NCBI GenBank assembly: GCA_900757795.1
Contig: CAAEPE010000045.1
Location: forward strand, 70,101-134,100
DNA from: an uncultured Phascolarctobacterium sp.
GTDB taxonomy: Bacteria; Bacillota; Negativicutes; Acidaminococcales; Acidaminococcaceae
DNA length: 64,000 nucleotides
Direction of reading: 5' to 3'
The notes under the pieces are model-generated. The model did no database searches. It was not told the DNA's origin and worked only from the letters and a program-made list of their open reading frames with translations. Below are positions 1-9,086 of the stretch, in pieces (positions within the stretch are counted from its first letter, which is position 1; each line of letters starts with the position of its first letter). A program made the position numbers and the translations under genes.

Positions 1-645
1 AACAGAACGAGTAATGCCTACGCGGTCAGCAATTTTAGAAGCAACCAGCAGACCTTCGCGACCATTAAGCTCGCCTAAAATATTGCTGATAGCTTCCATT
101 TCAGAATATGATAAAGTATCGAAAGCAATTTGAATCATTGCTCTTTTGCGTATTTCGTCAGCTACCTGCGCTTCTCTGTCGTGTAAAATTTCTACACCTA
201 AAACAGTAGCGGTATACTCTGCCAGCAGCAAATCCTCATCATCAAATTTAGCGTCGTATTTAGCAACAATCAAAGTGCCAATACGCTCTGCCTTGCCATA
301 AATAGGTACGACGGTTGTCATTTTATCTTTAAAAATACATTTAGTATTGGCAACGAAAGAACAGTTTTGGTTTTCGTGCGGAATATTAGCAAAGGTGTCT
401 CTTACACCCATAATAAATCTCAAATAATCTTCGGGAAAGGAGTTATTATTCAAAACCTGTTCCCGCATAATATCACATTCAAATTCATGGATTAAAGCAT
501 AGCCTTTAACCTCACCGTCAGCACCGACAATATATGTATTAGCTTTAATAATATTGCACAATAATTGAGCAATAGCGTTATACTCTACTCTGTCGCCATT
601 TTGCAGCAATCTATTTATTTTTCTTGTTTTCTCTAATAATTCCAT
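1..645 (-). CDS. codY: CodY, GTP/branched-chain-amino-acid-sensing global repressor (3' end cut by the window edge)
   Basis: The first 215 codons are visible. The start ATG lies 5 nt after a GGAGG ribosome site, and the protein begins MELLEKTRKINRLLQNG, the typical CodY opening, followed by the GAF-type ligand-sensing domain. The reading frame leaves the window inside the C-terminal winged helix-turn-helix (KIADRVGITRSV is the last part seen). CodY is normally about 260 residues, so about 45 are missing. In Firmicutes it represses amino-acid uptake and biosynthesis genes when GTP and branched-chain amino acids are plentiful. It follows xerC by 21 nt on the same strand, so the two are probably cotranscribed. 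The usual hslVU pair between xerC and codY is absent. Confidence 0.95.
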   Translation of the reverse strand, partial: MELLEKTRKINRLLQNGDRVEYNAIAQLLCNIIKANTYIVGADGEVKGYALIHEFECDIMREQVLNNNSFPEDYLRFIMGVRDTFANIPHENQNCSFVANTKCIFKDKMTTVVPIYGKAERIGTLIVAKYDAKFDDEDLLLAEYTATVLGVEILHDREAQVADEIRKRAMIQIAFDTLSYSEMEAISNILGELNGREGLLVASKIADRVGITRSV

Positions 646-666
646 AATAGCCTCCTAAAAATATAT

Positions 667-1575
667 TTATGCTCTTGGATGATGTTCTTTATAGACAGAT
701 GCAATGTGTTCTGTAGTTACGTGAGTATAAATTTGAGTGGTGGACAAATTAGCATGACCTAAAAGCTCTTGTACAGCACGTAAATCTGCACCATGAGCCA
801 AAAGATGTGTAGCAAAAGTATGGCGGATAGTGTGTGGACTGACGTTTTTCTTAATAGCAAGCTGGGAAATATATTTATCCAGTACACGTCGTACACTTCT
901 ATCAGTTAAAACACCGCCGCGGCTATTCACAAAAATGAAATTATGTTCCTGCACACGGTACTTTTTCATGAGCTCGTCCCTATAAGGATAATAGGCAGCT
1001 AAAGCATTACAAGAGCTGTGACCTAAAGGAACAAGACGTTCTTTATTGCCCTTACCTAATAAAATTACAAAACGATTGCCTAAATCAATTCTGTCTAAGG
1101 TTAAGCCAACTAGCTCGCTGACGCGGCAGCCAGTAGCATACAATAGCTCTAATATTGCCTGATCGCGTCTGCCCAAAGGCTTTTCGTCCGGCATATTTAA
1201 AAGTTCGTTAATTTCTTCCTCATCAAGAAAAGTCGGCAGCTTTTTATCCAGCTTAGGAGAATGAATTTTGGCGGTAGGACTATTTTCAATAATATTTTCT
1301 CGCACCAAAAACTTGTAAAAGGAACGTAAAGCAGATACTCTTCTAGATATAGTTCTGCGCGCATATTGCTTACTGTTTAAAAAAGCTAAATAAGCGCGGA
1401 TATCCAAAGGTCCTACATTTTCCCAAATAAGCGGATTTTGCGAACGCTCCTGCATAAAATTGGCAAAGCTTTGCAAATCTCTGCGATAATTACTAACAGT
1501 CAGCTCGGAGTCGTTTTTTTCTACTGCTAGATAAGTTAAAAATTTTTCAGGATAATTGCTTAAAGTAGTTACCAT
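667..1575 (-). CDS. xerC: Tyrosine recombinase XerC/XerD-type
   Basis: The protein has about 302 residues. An N-terminal SAM-like core-binding domain (roughly 5-90) precedes the catalytic domain, where the Arg (ATGCRVSEL), Lys (GKGNKERLVP), His-x-x-Arg (SPHTIRHTFATH), His (LLGHANLSTTQ) and Tyr nucleophile (IYTHV) are all present. It resolves chromosome dimers at dif with a partner recombinase. I chose the ATG at 1575 because an AGAGG site lies about 10 nt upstream; a GTG 33 nt further upstream has no ribosome site. It is separated from trmFO by a terminator and has its own promoter. The position between trmFO and codY is the conserved Firmicute order, which favours xerC over xerD. Confidence 0.9.
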   Translation of the reverse strand: MVTTLSNYPEKFLTYLAVEKNDSELTVSNYRRDLQSFANFMQERSQNPLIWENVGPLDIRAYLAFLNSKQYARRTISRRVSALRSFYKFLVRENIIENSPTAKIHSPKLDKKLPTFLDEEEINELLNMPDEKPLGRRDQAILELLYATGCRVSELVGLTLDRIDLGNRFVILLGKGNKERLVPLGHSSCNALAAYYPYRDELMKKYRVQEHNFIFVNSRGGVLTDRSVRRVLDKYISQLAIKKNVSPHTIRHTFATHLLAHGADLRAVQELLGHANLSTTQIYTHVTTEHIASVYKEHHPRA

Positions 1576-1598
1576 CAATTTGAAACCTCTTTTGTTAT

Positions 1599-1627
1599 AT
1601 CCTATCACAAATTTGTTATGAAAACAA
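1599..1627 (-). promoter_or_regulatory. Sigma-70-type promoter for xerC-codY
   Basis: On the minus strand TTGTTT is followed by a 17-nt spacer and TAGGAT, about 25 nt before the xerC start codon. It lies downstream of the trmFO terminator, so xerC-codY is probably an independent unit. Confidence 0.55.
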
Positions 1628-1673
1628 GAATGTTGTTATATTCTTCTCAATTTTCTAATTCCTTACCAAATGT

Positions 1674-1707
1674 ACAAAAAAACAGTGCTCCCTTAGAAGC
1701 ACTGTTC
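1674..1707 (-). terminator. Intrinsic terminator after trmFO
   Basis: On the minus strand an 8-9 bp stem (ACAGTGCT / AGCACTGT, loop of about 8 nt) is followed by seven T residues. It closes the dprA-topA-trmFO transcript before the xerC promoter. Confidence 0.85.
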
Positions 1708-1792
1708 GCCGTTGAAGCAGTTATGAAAAAATTTACATTACTTATCATAAATTATTCGTGAAAAGTTGTCAAGAAATTTTAACTTTAAACTA

Positions 1793-3121
1793 TTATTCAT
1801 TTTCAGAAGAATTCTTTAGCTCTTTAAGAAAATCATCTAAAGCTTCTAAAGCACGAGCCGCTATTTGTGCGTTCTTTTCTTTCTTCTTACGCACGCGCAC
1901 TGCCAGCGGCGGAATCAAGCCAAAATTCACATTCATAGGCTGAAAATTTTCAATAGCTTCGTTACTGATATATTTTGCCAAAGCGCCATGAGCTGTTTCG
2001 GCCGGAAAAGTAATTTGTGGCAAGCCCAGCTGCGAACGCGCAGCAGCAATACCTGCCATGAGACCGGATGCAGCAGATTCAACATATCCTTCAACGCCAG
2101 TCATCTGCCCCGCAAAATAAAAGCGCTGATTTTGGCGCAGGCAGAAATGTTCGTCCAAAAGCTGCGGCGAATTGAGATAGGTGTTTTTGTGCATAACGCC
2201 ATAACGCACAAATTCAGCATTTTCCAAGCCGGGAATCATACCGAAAACGCGCTTTTGTTCTCCCCATTTTAAGTGAGTTTGAAAACCAACTATATTATAT
2301 AAGGAAGCAGCGGCATTATCCTGTCGCAGCTGCACAACGGCATAAGCTTCTTTGCCATTACGCGGATCAATCAAACCAACAGGCTTTAAGGGACCAAAAC
2401 GCATGGTATCCTCACCACGGGCAGCCATTTCCTCAATAGGCATACAAGCTTCAAAAACGTCATGCTCAAAATCCTTGACGGGAGCGCTTTCTGCTTTGCA
2501 TAATTCTTGCCAAAAGGCTATGTATTCTTCCTTGGTATAAAAAGGACAGTTCAAATAATCTGCTCCGCCTTTGTCATATCTAGAAGCACGATAAACCTTA
2601 TTATAATCGAGAGAATCAGCTGTTACAATAGGTGCAGCAGCGTCAAAAAAGTGAAAGTATTCCTTTTGCAGCAGCTCTTGAATATTACGCGAAAGAGTGT
2701 CAGAGGTTAATGGTCCGCTGGCGACAATAATCGTTCCCTCTAAAGCTTCTAGGTTGGTAACTTCTTCATAAACTATGGTTACCAAGGGATTATTCTTGAT
2801 CGCTTCTGTTACGCTTTGAGCAAAACCGTCCCTATCTACTGCTAGCGCTCCGCCCGCAGGCACTTGATATTTATATGCTTGCTCCATGATTAAGGAGCCC
2901 AAACGGTGCATTTCTTCTTTTAACAAGCCAACGGCATTTTCTATATTAGCTGCCCGCAGGCTATTGCTGCATACAAGCTCAGCAAAATAAGCAGTTTTGT
3001 GAGCAGCGTCGCTTTTTATAGGACGCATTTCGTGTAGGATTACGGGAATACCGTATTTTGTAACTTGATTAGCGGCTTCACAGCCTGCCAATCCAGCGCC
3101 GATAATATGTATAGGTTGCAT
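1793..3121 (-). CDS. trmFO: Methylene-tetrahydrofolate:tRNA (uracil-54-C5)-methyltransferase, FAD-dependent
   Basis: The 442-residue protein makes ribothymidine at position 54 of the tRNA T-loop, using methylenetetrahydrofolate and FADH2 instead of SAM. The N-terminal dinucleotide fold motif GAGLAGCEAA (residues 8-17) marks the GidA-like FAD family. The sequences VCSNSLRA and CMPIEEMAARGEDTMRFGPLKPVGL are typical of TrmFO and not of MnmG, and the length also fits TrmFO (about 440) rather than MnmG (about 630). It follows topA by 42 nt on the same strand, in the widespread Firmicute order dprA-topA-trmFO. Confidence 0.95.
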   Translation of the reverse strand: MQPIHIIGAGLAGCEAANQVTKYGIPVILHEMRPIKSDAAHKTAYFAELVCSNSLRAANIENAVGLLKEEMHRLGSLIMEQAYKYQVPAGGALAVDRDGFAQSVTEAIKNNPLVTIVYEEVTNLEALEGTIIVASGPLTSDTLSRNIQELLQKEYFHFFDAAAPIVTADSLDYNKVYRASRYDKGGADYLNCPFYTKEEYIAFWQELCKAESAPVKDFEHDVFEACMPIEEMAARGEDTMRFGPLKPVGLIDPRNGKEAYAVVQLRQDNAAASLYNIVGFQTHLKWGEQKRVFGMIPGLENAEFVRYGVMHKNTYLNSPQLLDEHFCLRQNQRFYFAGQMTGVEGYVESAASGLMAGIAAARSQLGLPQITFPAETAHGALAKYISNEAIENFQPMNVNFGLIPPLAVRVRKKKEKNAQIAARALEALDDFLKELKNSSENE

Positions 3122-3163
3122 GTAGTTAAATTTCCTCGCTGAATAAAAAGTTAAATAAATTTT

Positions 3164-5362
3164 TTAGCCTTTTGCTACTGTTGTTTTTCTAGCTTTAGTA
3201 GTCTTGGCCGCTTTTTTAACACTAGTTTTAGACTTTGCATTCACCGTTTTTTTAGATGCTGTTTTAGCAGCTATACTTTTAACACCGCCGGCAGGACGTG
3301 CATTGATACATTCAGGATTGCTGCAATATTTACGCTTGCGACCGCTGCGTTCAGTATGCTCTATCAGCATGTGCCCGCATTTTTCACAGGTTTCGTTCAG
3401 CGGTAAATCCCAAGTAGTAAAGTTACAAGCAGGATATTTTTCACAGCCATAAAAAATCTTGCCGGTTTTAGTTGTTCGTTCTATAAGCTCGCTGCCGCAT
3501 TGAGGACAAGCAACGCCAATCTTTTTCAGCAACGGTTTTGCATTGCGACATTCCGGAAAACCTGGGCAAGCTAAAAATTTACCGAAGCGTCCTTCTTTAA
3601 TAACCATCAGACGTCCACATTTTTCGCATGGCACATCGCTGATTTCCGGAGGCGCAGGCGGCAGGGCAGGACATTGGACATCAAAGCGTTCTACATCTTC
3701 TCTGAAAGGAACATAAAATTTACGCAGTACCTCTATCCAATCTGCTTTATTTTCAGCAATTTCATCTAAATAATTTTCCATTTCGGCAGAGAAATGAATA
3801 CTGATGAGCTTATCAAAATACTCTGTCAGCATTTCAGTAGTCTGCTTGCCAAGCTCTGTGATTAAAAGCTTTTTGCCTTCCTTAACAACGTAACCACGAC
3901 CGATAATAGTTACGATAGTAGGTGCATAGGTAGAAGGACGGCCAATGCCTTTTTCTTCCAGTTCTTTAATCAAAGTGGCTTCGCTAAAATGTGCAGGCGG
4001 CTCCGTAAAATGCTGTTCCGCAGGCAAAAGCTTGTGCAAAAGCAGCTCTTTACCCACCTCAATATATGGCACGCTTTTATCCTTTTCTTCATCAGTCAGC
4101 TTAGCATTTAAGGCTAAAAAGCCAGGAAAACGCAAAACAGAACCCGTGGCGCGCAATTCATAATCACCGGCACCGATTTGCAGTGTCGTGGTATCGTAAA
4201 TTGCGTCACTCATTTGACTGGCGACAGCGCGTTGCCAAATTAAAGTATAAAGCTTAAGCTGGTCCACTGTTAAATGTCCGGCAATCTCCTGGGGTGTACG
4301 TAAAATACTGGTAGGACGAATGGCCTCGTGGGCATCCTGTGCATTCTTTTTCGCACTATAATGATTGGGTTTCGGCGAACAATATTCGTTACCTAAATTA
4401 TTTTTAATATAGTCGCGAATTTCGTCAATAGCTACATCAGCTAAACGCACGGAATCAGTTCTCATATAGGTAATAAGACCTACGGCAGCTTTGCCTAGAG
4501 AAACGCCCTCGTAAAGCTGCTGTGCGACCATCATGGTTTTTTTAGCAGAAAAATTCAACTTTTTATTTGCTTCCTGCTGTAAATTGGAAGTAGTAAACGG
4601 CGGTACAGGATGGCGTTTGCGCTCCTTGCGCTCCGCTTTGTTAACGACGTATTGTGCCTGCGCCAACGCTGCTTCGGCGGCATGAGCTTGCTCTGCGTTA
4701 CTTAGCTCCAGTTTTTTCCCTTTATATTTTACAGTTTCAGCTTCGAAAATAGGTGCTTTGGCATTTTCGCGCAGCTTAGCGCTTAAAGTCCAATATTCCT
4801 GTGGCTCAAACTCTTCAATTTCTTTATCGCGGTCTGCAACAATTTTTACGACCACAGACTGTACACGACCGGCACTTAAGCCTTTACGAATTTTACGCCA
4901 TAATAGCGGACTTAATTCATAACCTACAATACGGTCTAAAATACGTCTTGTCTGCTGCGCATTGACCATATCCATATCGATGCCGCGAGGATGCTTAATA
5001 GCGTCTTTTACAGCATTATTAGTAATTTCGTGAAAAACAATACGGCAGCTGTTATCCTGGGGTAAATCCAAAATATGCGCCAGATGCCAGCTGATAGCTT
5101 CGCCTTCACGATCAGGGTCTGTTGCCAAATAAACTTTATCAGCTTTTTTAGCTAAGGTTTTCAGTTCTTTAATCAATTCGCCTTTGCCGCGGATATTTAT
5201 ATATTTAGGCTCAAAATTATGCTCTACATCTACGCCAAAGGTACTTTTTGGCAAATCACGCAGATGTCCCATAGAAGCCTTTACCTTGTAATTTTTTCCT
5301 AAAAATTTTTCAATTGTCTTGGATTTCGTAGGTGATTCTACGATAACCAGATTCATTGTCAT
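3164..5362 (-). CDS. topA: DNA topoisomerase I (type IA)
   Basis: The 732-residue enzyme relaxes negative supercoils. The Toprim domain begins at once (VIVESPTKSKTIEKFLG) and carries the metal-binding DPDREGE at 82-88. The catalytic tyrosine is Y299 in ITYMRTDS. Three four-cysteine zinc ribbons lie near the C-terminus (CEKCGRLMV..., CPQCGSELI..., CEKCGHMLI...), followed by a Lys/Ala-rich basic tail of about 40 residues that probably adds non-specific DNA affinity. The start ATG has a GGGGG-type ribosome site 7 nt upstream. It lies 11 nt after dprA, so the two are almost certainly cotranscribed. Confidence 0.97.
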   Translation of the reverse strand: MTMNLVIVESPTKSKTIEKFLGKNYKVKASMGHLRDLPKSTFGVDVEHNFEPKYINIRGKGELIKELKTLAKKADKVYLATDPDREGEAISWHLAHILDLPQDNSCRIVFHEITNNAVKDAIKHPRGIDMDMVNAQQTRRILDRIVGYELSPLLWRKIRKGLSAGRVQSVVVKIVADRDKEIEEFEPQEYWTLSAKLRENAKAPIFEAETVKYKGKKLELSNAEQAHAAEAALAQAQYVVNKAERKERKRHPVPPFTTSNLQQEANKKLNFSAKKTMMVAQQLYEGVSLGKAAVGLITYMRTDSVRLADVAIDEIRDYIKNNLGNEYCSPKPNHYSAKKNAQDAHEAIRPTSILRTPQEIAGHLTVDQLKLYTLIWQRAVASQMSDAIYDTTTLQIGAGDYELRATGSVLRFPGFLALNAKLTDEEKDKSVPYIEVGKELLLHKLLPAEQHFTEPPAHFSEATLIKELEEKGIGRPSTYAPTIVTIIGRGYVVKEGKKLLITELGKQTTEMLTEYFDKLISIHFSAEMENYLDEIAENKADWIEVLRKFYVPFREDVERFDVQCPALPPAPPEISDVPCEKCGRLMVIKEGRFGKFLACPGFPECRNAKPLLKKIGVACPQCGSELIERTTKTGKIFYGCEKYPACNFTTWDLPLNETCEKCGHMLIEHTERSGRKRKYCSNPECINARPAGGVKSIAAKTASKKTVNAKSKTSVKKAAKTTKARKTTVAKG

Positions 5363-5373
5363 TTTCTTTCCCC

Positions 5374-6507
5374 CTACCTACGGTAGTATTGCTGGGCTTG
5401 ATTTTGTGCAATCAGGCCTGCTCCCTGTAATTCCAAAAGCTCCATGCCCACTGAGGCAAAGTCTGCGCCGCTTTTTTCGGTCAGCGCTTCTAGCGAAAGC
5501 GCTCCGCCCTGCAACAGCGCAAGTAATTGCGCGCCTAATTTAGTTGTCACAATATTAGAAGTAGATTTTTCTTCCTGTTCAAGATAATTAAAATTAAATA
5601 TTGAGGGCTGAAAAATTCTCTCATGCTGAGCCAATTCCCAGCTTGCTTTATCTTCTAAAATATGTTCCGGCTTGTCGATTAGCTTCGCACCAGTGCGTAT
5701 CAACTCGTGACAACCGATACTAGTACGGTCGAAAATATTGCCCGGTACACAATAAACCTCTCTTCCGGCATCGGCAGCAAGATTAGCAGTAATAATAGCG
5801 CCGCTCCTTTTCGCCGCTTCTGCAACAAGTACGCCTTGACTTAAACCTACAATAATGCGGTTACGCGCAGGAAAATTATAATTAAAAGGCAATACTCCCG
5901 GCGCATATTCTGTAATAACAGCTCCGCCTTGAGCAACGATTTCAGTATAAAGTCTGCCATTTTCCTCAGGATATACTATGTCTAAGCCGCAGCCAAACAC
6001 AGCTACCGTTTGACCTCCGGCAGCTAAGCAGGCCTTATGGGCAGCGGTATCAATACCGCGAGCACCACCGCTGATAATCGGTATCCCACAGCGAGCAAGC
6101 TGCTCAGAAAAATACGTTGCGGCTCGCCTGCCATATTCAGTGCATGACCGAGAGCCAACTATTGCTATACTATAGTCGGCAGCAGGCAATTTGCCCTTAA
6201 CATATAGCACTAAAGGTGGATTTGCAATCTGTTTTAAGCAGTTGGGATAATCTGCGTCAGCGTAGCTCACTAATTTGACATTGTTCTGTTTGCAAAAACG
6301 AGCTATTTTTTTAGGTAAATTGCTGCTTCTATGCGATATGAATTTATTAATCACAGATTCCGTTACTAGGCCTGTACTTTTTAAAGCTGCTGCATCAGCT
6401 TCAAAAACTGCCCGCGCACTTCCCAAACGTTCCACAAGCTGTGGTAATACAGCTCGATTGATTCCCGAAGCAAAAGCGCAAATTGCGGCTAAATATAGTG
6501 TATCCAT
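5374..6507 (-). CDS. dprA: DNA-processing protein DprA (Smf), RecA loader in transformation
   Basis: The protein has about 377 residues. The central Rossmann-like DprA fold shows GSRSCTEYGRR and SGGARGIDTAAH, with an N-terminal SAM/HhH-like region and a small winged-helix-like C-terminal domain (LLALLQGGALSLEALTEKSG). DprA binds incoming single-stranded DNA and loads RecA, which implies the lineage has at least ancestral competence. I chose the ATG at 6507 because GGGAGG sits 8 nt upstream; an upstream in-frame ATG would add about 20 unconserved residues and has no ribosome site. It heads the dprA-topA-trmFO unit, with a consensus-like promoter about 100 nt upstream. Confidence 0.95.
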   Translation of the reverse strand: MDTLYLAAICAFASGINRAVLPQLVERLGSARAVFEADAAALKSTGLVTESVINKFISHRSSNLPKKIARFCKQNNVKLVSYADADYPNCLKQIANPPLVLYVKGKLPAADYSIAIVGSRSCTEYGRRAATYFSEQLARCGIPIISGGARGIDTAAHKACLAAGGQTVAVFGCGLDIVYPEENGRLYTEIVAQGGAVITEYAPGVLPFNYNFPARNRIIVGLSQGVLVAEAAKRSGAIITANLAADAGREVYCVPGNIFDRTSIGCHELIRTGAKLIDKPEHILEDKASWELAQHERIFQPSIFNFNYLEQEEKSTSNIVTTKLGAQLLALLQGGALSLEALTEKSGADFASVGMELLELQGAGLIAQNQAQQYYRR

Positions 6508-6604
6508 GTATTTGTCCTCCCATACAAATAATTTACCGATGTAAAATATTATGTAAGTCAGGACCAACTACACGCCACAGCCTTCATAATATGCAATTTT
6601 CTTC

Positions 6605-6633
6605 ATTATAAAGAAGAAAAACGTATAGGTCAA
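6605..6633 (-). promoter_or_regulatory. Sigma-70 promoter for dprA-topA-trmFO
   Basis: On the minus strand TTGACC, a 17-nt spacer and TATAAT give a near-consensus promoter. It fires into a ~100-nt leader before the dprA ribosome site. I see no riboswitch-like structure in that leader. Confidence 0.75.
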
Positions 6634-6695
6634 GAGCTATTTTGTTTATATTTCACAGCATTAGTGCATATTAGCTCTCAAACCATACGTTTAAC

Positions 6696-7805
6696 TCATT
6701 TTTTACTGTTTAATTTTTCTATAACATATTCACAAATTTTTTCTGCAGCGTCAGCTTTTTCGTAGGCAGGCTTAGCTATTTTACTGCTGTCGCCGCCGCA
6801 AAGGGACTTTACAGCTTTAATCAGAGACGGAATATCTTTTGCTACCTGCACGTGATAAAAATGCTTTAAAAAGTTGGCATTGCCTTCTTCCTGTCCTGGC
6901 AGCGGTTTATAAATAATAAAATCCATGTGAGATGCTAAAACTTCGGCAGAGGTCAAACCGCCTGCTTTAGTAATCACCATATCTGCCGCTGACATCATAG
7001 CTGGCACATCGTTACGAAAGCCGTAAATTTCTACGTTATTATTGCGAGCAAAATTTTTATGCAGCGCAGCTGCCATTTTAGTATTACGCCCCGTAATGGC
7101 AATAATTTTCAGCTGAGGAATTTTCTCCTGCACTAAAAATTGCACAATGCTTTCCATGGGCAAGAGGCCCTCGCCGCCGCCCATCAGCAGGCATATTTTT
7201 TCATTAGGCCGCCAACCGTACTGGCAGCGATTTTTTTCTCTGTCCTGCTCTAAAAATTCCTGCCGCACCGGAATACCAAAAGCTTGTACATCAGCGGTTA
7301 CCGTTAGTTTACTTTGCAGTCGTTCATCAGCAATAAAATAAGTATCTACGCTTTCGCAAAGCCACCAGCGGTGAACGGTAAAGTCGGTCACTACTGCTCC
7401 CAGCCAAAGCTGCGGATGGCGTTCTTTATAATAGCACATAATGCCAGCAGGCGTAGCATGAGTTGCTATAACTGCGTCAGGCTGCACTTTATTCAGAAAG
7501 CTGCCGCCTAATTTTGCCAGGCACCGGTTTAAAAGGCTGCGCAGCCATAAAGAACCGCCCTGTTTATCTCCCCATTTATAAGCCAGCTCGTAAAGCCGCG
7601 GACATTTATCTAATATCCATAAATAGCTGTGCAAAAAAGCTGTGCCTAAAAAGCTGGGGAAAAAATCAAAAATATTACCGTGAATTACCTCTACGTCAGC
7701 TTGCTGGCGCAGAACCTCTTCTATGGCTTCGGCGGCCAGCTTATGCCCCGAACCAATTGGCGCTGATAGTAATAAAATTGTGTATTTTTTCTTTTGCGTG
7801 TTCAT
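6696..7805 (-). CDS. MGDG-synthase/UgtP-like diacylglycerol glycosyltransferase (GT28-type)
   Basis: The 369-residue protein has the PF06925 N-terminal signature LLLSAPIGSGHKLAAEAI (residues 12-29) and a GT-B C-terminal nucleotide-sugar fold with a glycine-rich LLMGGGEGLLPMESI and ITKAGGLTSAEVL, the usual donor-binding region of MurG/UgtP relatives. These enzymes move glucose or galactose from a UDP-sugar to diacylglycerol at the inner membrane face to make glycolipids. The sugar and the acceptor cannot be read from sequence. It stands alone: the divergent gene at 7954 is on plus and dprA downstream has its own promoter. Confidence 0.8.
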   Translation of the reverse strand: MNTQKKKYTILLLSAPIGSGHKLAAEAIEEVLRQQADVEVIHGNIFDFFPSFLGTAFLHSYLWILDKCPRLYELAYKWGDKQGGSLWLRSLLNRCLAKLGGSFLNKVQPDAVIATHATPAGIMCYYKERHPQLWLGAVVTDFTVHRWWLCESVDTYFIADERLQSKLTVTADVQAFGIPVRQEFLEQDREKNRCQYGWRPNEKICLLMGGGEGLLPMESIVQFLVQEKIPQLKIIAITGRNTKMAAALHKNFARNNNVEIYGFRNDVPAMMSAADMVITKAGGLTSAEVLASHMDFIIYKPLPGQEEGNANFLKHFYHVQVAKDIPSLIKAVKSLCGGDSSKIAKPAYEKADAAEKICEYVIEKLNSKK

Positions 7806-7861
7806 AATCTACACCATTAAATCGACATTTCAAAAAATAGTACAAATTTTTTGTAAAACGC

Positions 7862-7890
7862 TTGAATAACAAACGCTAATATTGTATCAT
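7862..7890 (+). promoter_or_regulatory. Sigma-70 promoter for the nicotinate phosphoribosyltransferase gene
   Basis: TTGAAT, a 17-nt spacer and TATCAT lie about 60 nt before the ATG at 7954. Confidence 0.6.
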
Positions 7891-7953
7891 ATTTTCAATA
7901 ACATTCAATGCTGGAATGCTAAATTAGAAGAAAATTTTTGGGAGGCTCTAAAA

Positions 7954-9006
7954 ATGACAAACAGATTGCCTGTTGAAAGCTTTCACTTTCCTGTAGAACA
8001 AATCAAAGCTGGTTATTACACTGATGCTTATTTCATGCGCTCGGCAGAAATCTTAAACGGTGACAATTACCATCCTCGTGTGTTGATGCAAGTTTTTCCC
8101 CGTGCCAATGTAGTTGTTTGCGGCATTGACGAAGTTATTGCATTAATTAAGACCTGTGCCTTCCATCCAGAAAATATTGTTATCCATGCGCTCCACGACG
8201 GCGACGAAGTAGAAGAATGGGAAACAATAATGACTATTGAAGGCGACTATGCAGATTTCGCTCATTTGGAAACTTTGTACTTGGGTATTTTAGCGCGTCA
8301 AAGCCGTATTGCTACTAACGTGCGCAAGGTTGTTAAAGCAGCTAACGGTAAGCCTGTGCTGTTCTTCCCTGCTCGCTACGATATTTATCAAACTCAAGAA
8401 AGCGACGGTTATGCAGCTAAAATCGGCGGTATCAACGGTTTTTCTACTGATGCTAACGCTTTAGCCAGCGGCGGCAAGGGTTTAGGCACTATTCCCCACG
8501 CTTTAATCGCTTCCTATAATGGCGATACCGTTGCCGCAACAGAAGCATTTGACAAATATGTTGATCCATCTATTGCACGCATTGCTTTAGTAGATTTTGA
8601 TAACGACTGCGTAAATACCTCTTTGGCTGTTGCACGCAAGCTGGGTAAAAAGCTGGCAGGCGTTCGTCTTGATACCTCCGGCAGTATGGTTGATAAAAGC
8701 CTGTGGACACAGATTGGCACCTTTAAGCCTACCGGCGTATGCAAAGAATTGGTTTGCAATGTGCGTCGCGCTTTAGATGCCGAAGGCTTTAATCATGTAA
8801 AAATTATTGTTTCCGGCGGTTTTGACGCAGCTCGTGTTGCTGCTTTTGAAGAAATGGGCGTTCCTGTTGATACTTATGCTGTTGGTTCCTCTTTCTTTGA
8901 CGGCAATATTAACTTTACGGCAGACATTGTTAAAGTTAATGGTAAGGACTGCGCTAAAGCTGGCCGCAAATATAATCCTAATCCCAAAATGGAATTAATA
9001 AAATAA
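7954..9006 (+). CDS. Nicotinate phosphoribosyltransferase (NAD salvage)
   Basis: The protein has about 350 residues and converts nicotinate and PRPP to nicotinate mononucleotide. It shows the family pattern: YYTDAYFMRS near the N-terminus, the FFPARYDIYQTQESDGYAA region, LGTIPHALIASY, VDFDNDCV, GVRLDTSGSMVDKS and a phosphate-binding IIVSGGFDAARVAAFEEMGVPVDTYAVGSS. The start at 7954 is set by GGGAGG 8 nt upstream; an earlier ATG (7882) falls at the promoter -10 and is not used. A terminator follows directly, so it is a single-gene unit. Together with nadE (29.4 kb) it gives a salvage route to NAD. Confidence 0.85.
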   Translation: MTNRLPVESFHFPVEQIKAGYYTDAYFMRSAEILNGDNYHPRVLMQVFPRANVVVCGIDEVIALIKTCAFHPENIVIHALHDGDEVEEWETIMTIEGDYADFAHLETLYLGILARQSRIATNVRKVVKAANGKPVLFFPARYDIYQTQESDGYAAKIGGINGFSTDANALASGGKGLGTIPHALIASYNGDTVAATEAFDKYVDPSIARIALVDFDNDCVNTSLAVARKLGKKLAGVRLDTSGSMVDKSLWTQIGTFKPTGVCKELVCNVRRALDAEGFNHVKIIVSGGFDAARVAAFEEMGVPVDTYAVGSSFFDGNINFTADIVKVNGKDCAKAGRKYNPNPKMELIK

Positions 9007-9028
9007 TTTTATTTTGACATGAAAAATT

Positions 9029-9060
9029 AAGCACTGGGGAAACTAACCTCAGTGCTTTTG
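9029..9060 (+). terminator. Intrinsic terminator after the nicotinate phosphoribosyltransferase gene
   Basis: AAGCACTG and CAGTGCTT form an 8-bp stem that runs directly into a T-rich tract. Confidence 0.8.
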
Positions 9061-9086
9061 TCTTCTTAAATATGGAGGTGATTTTT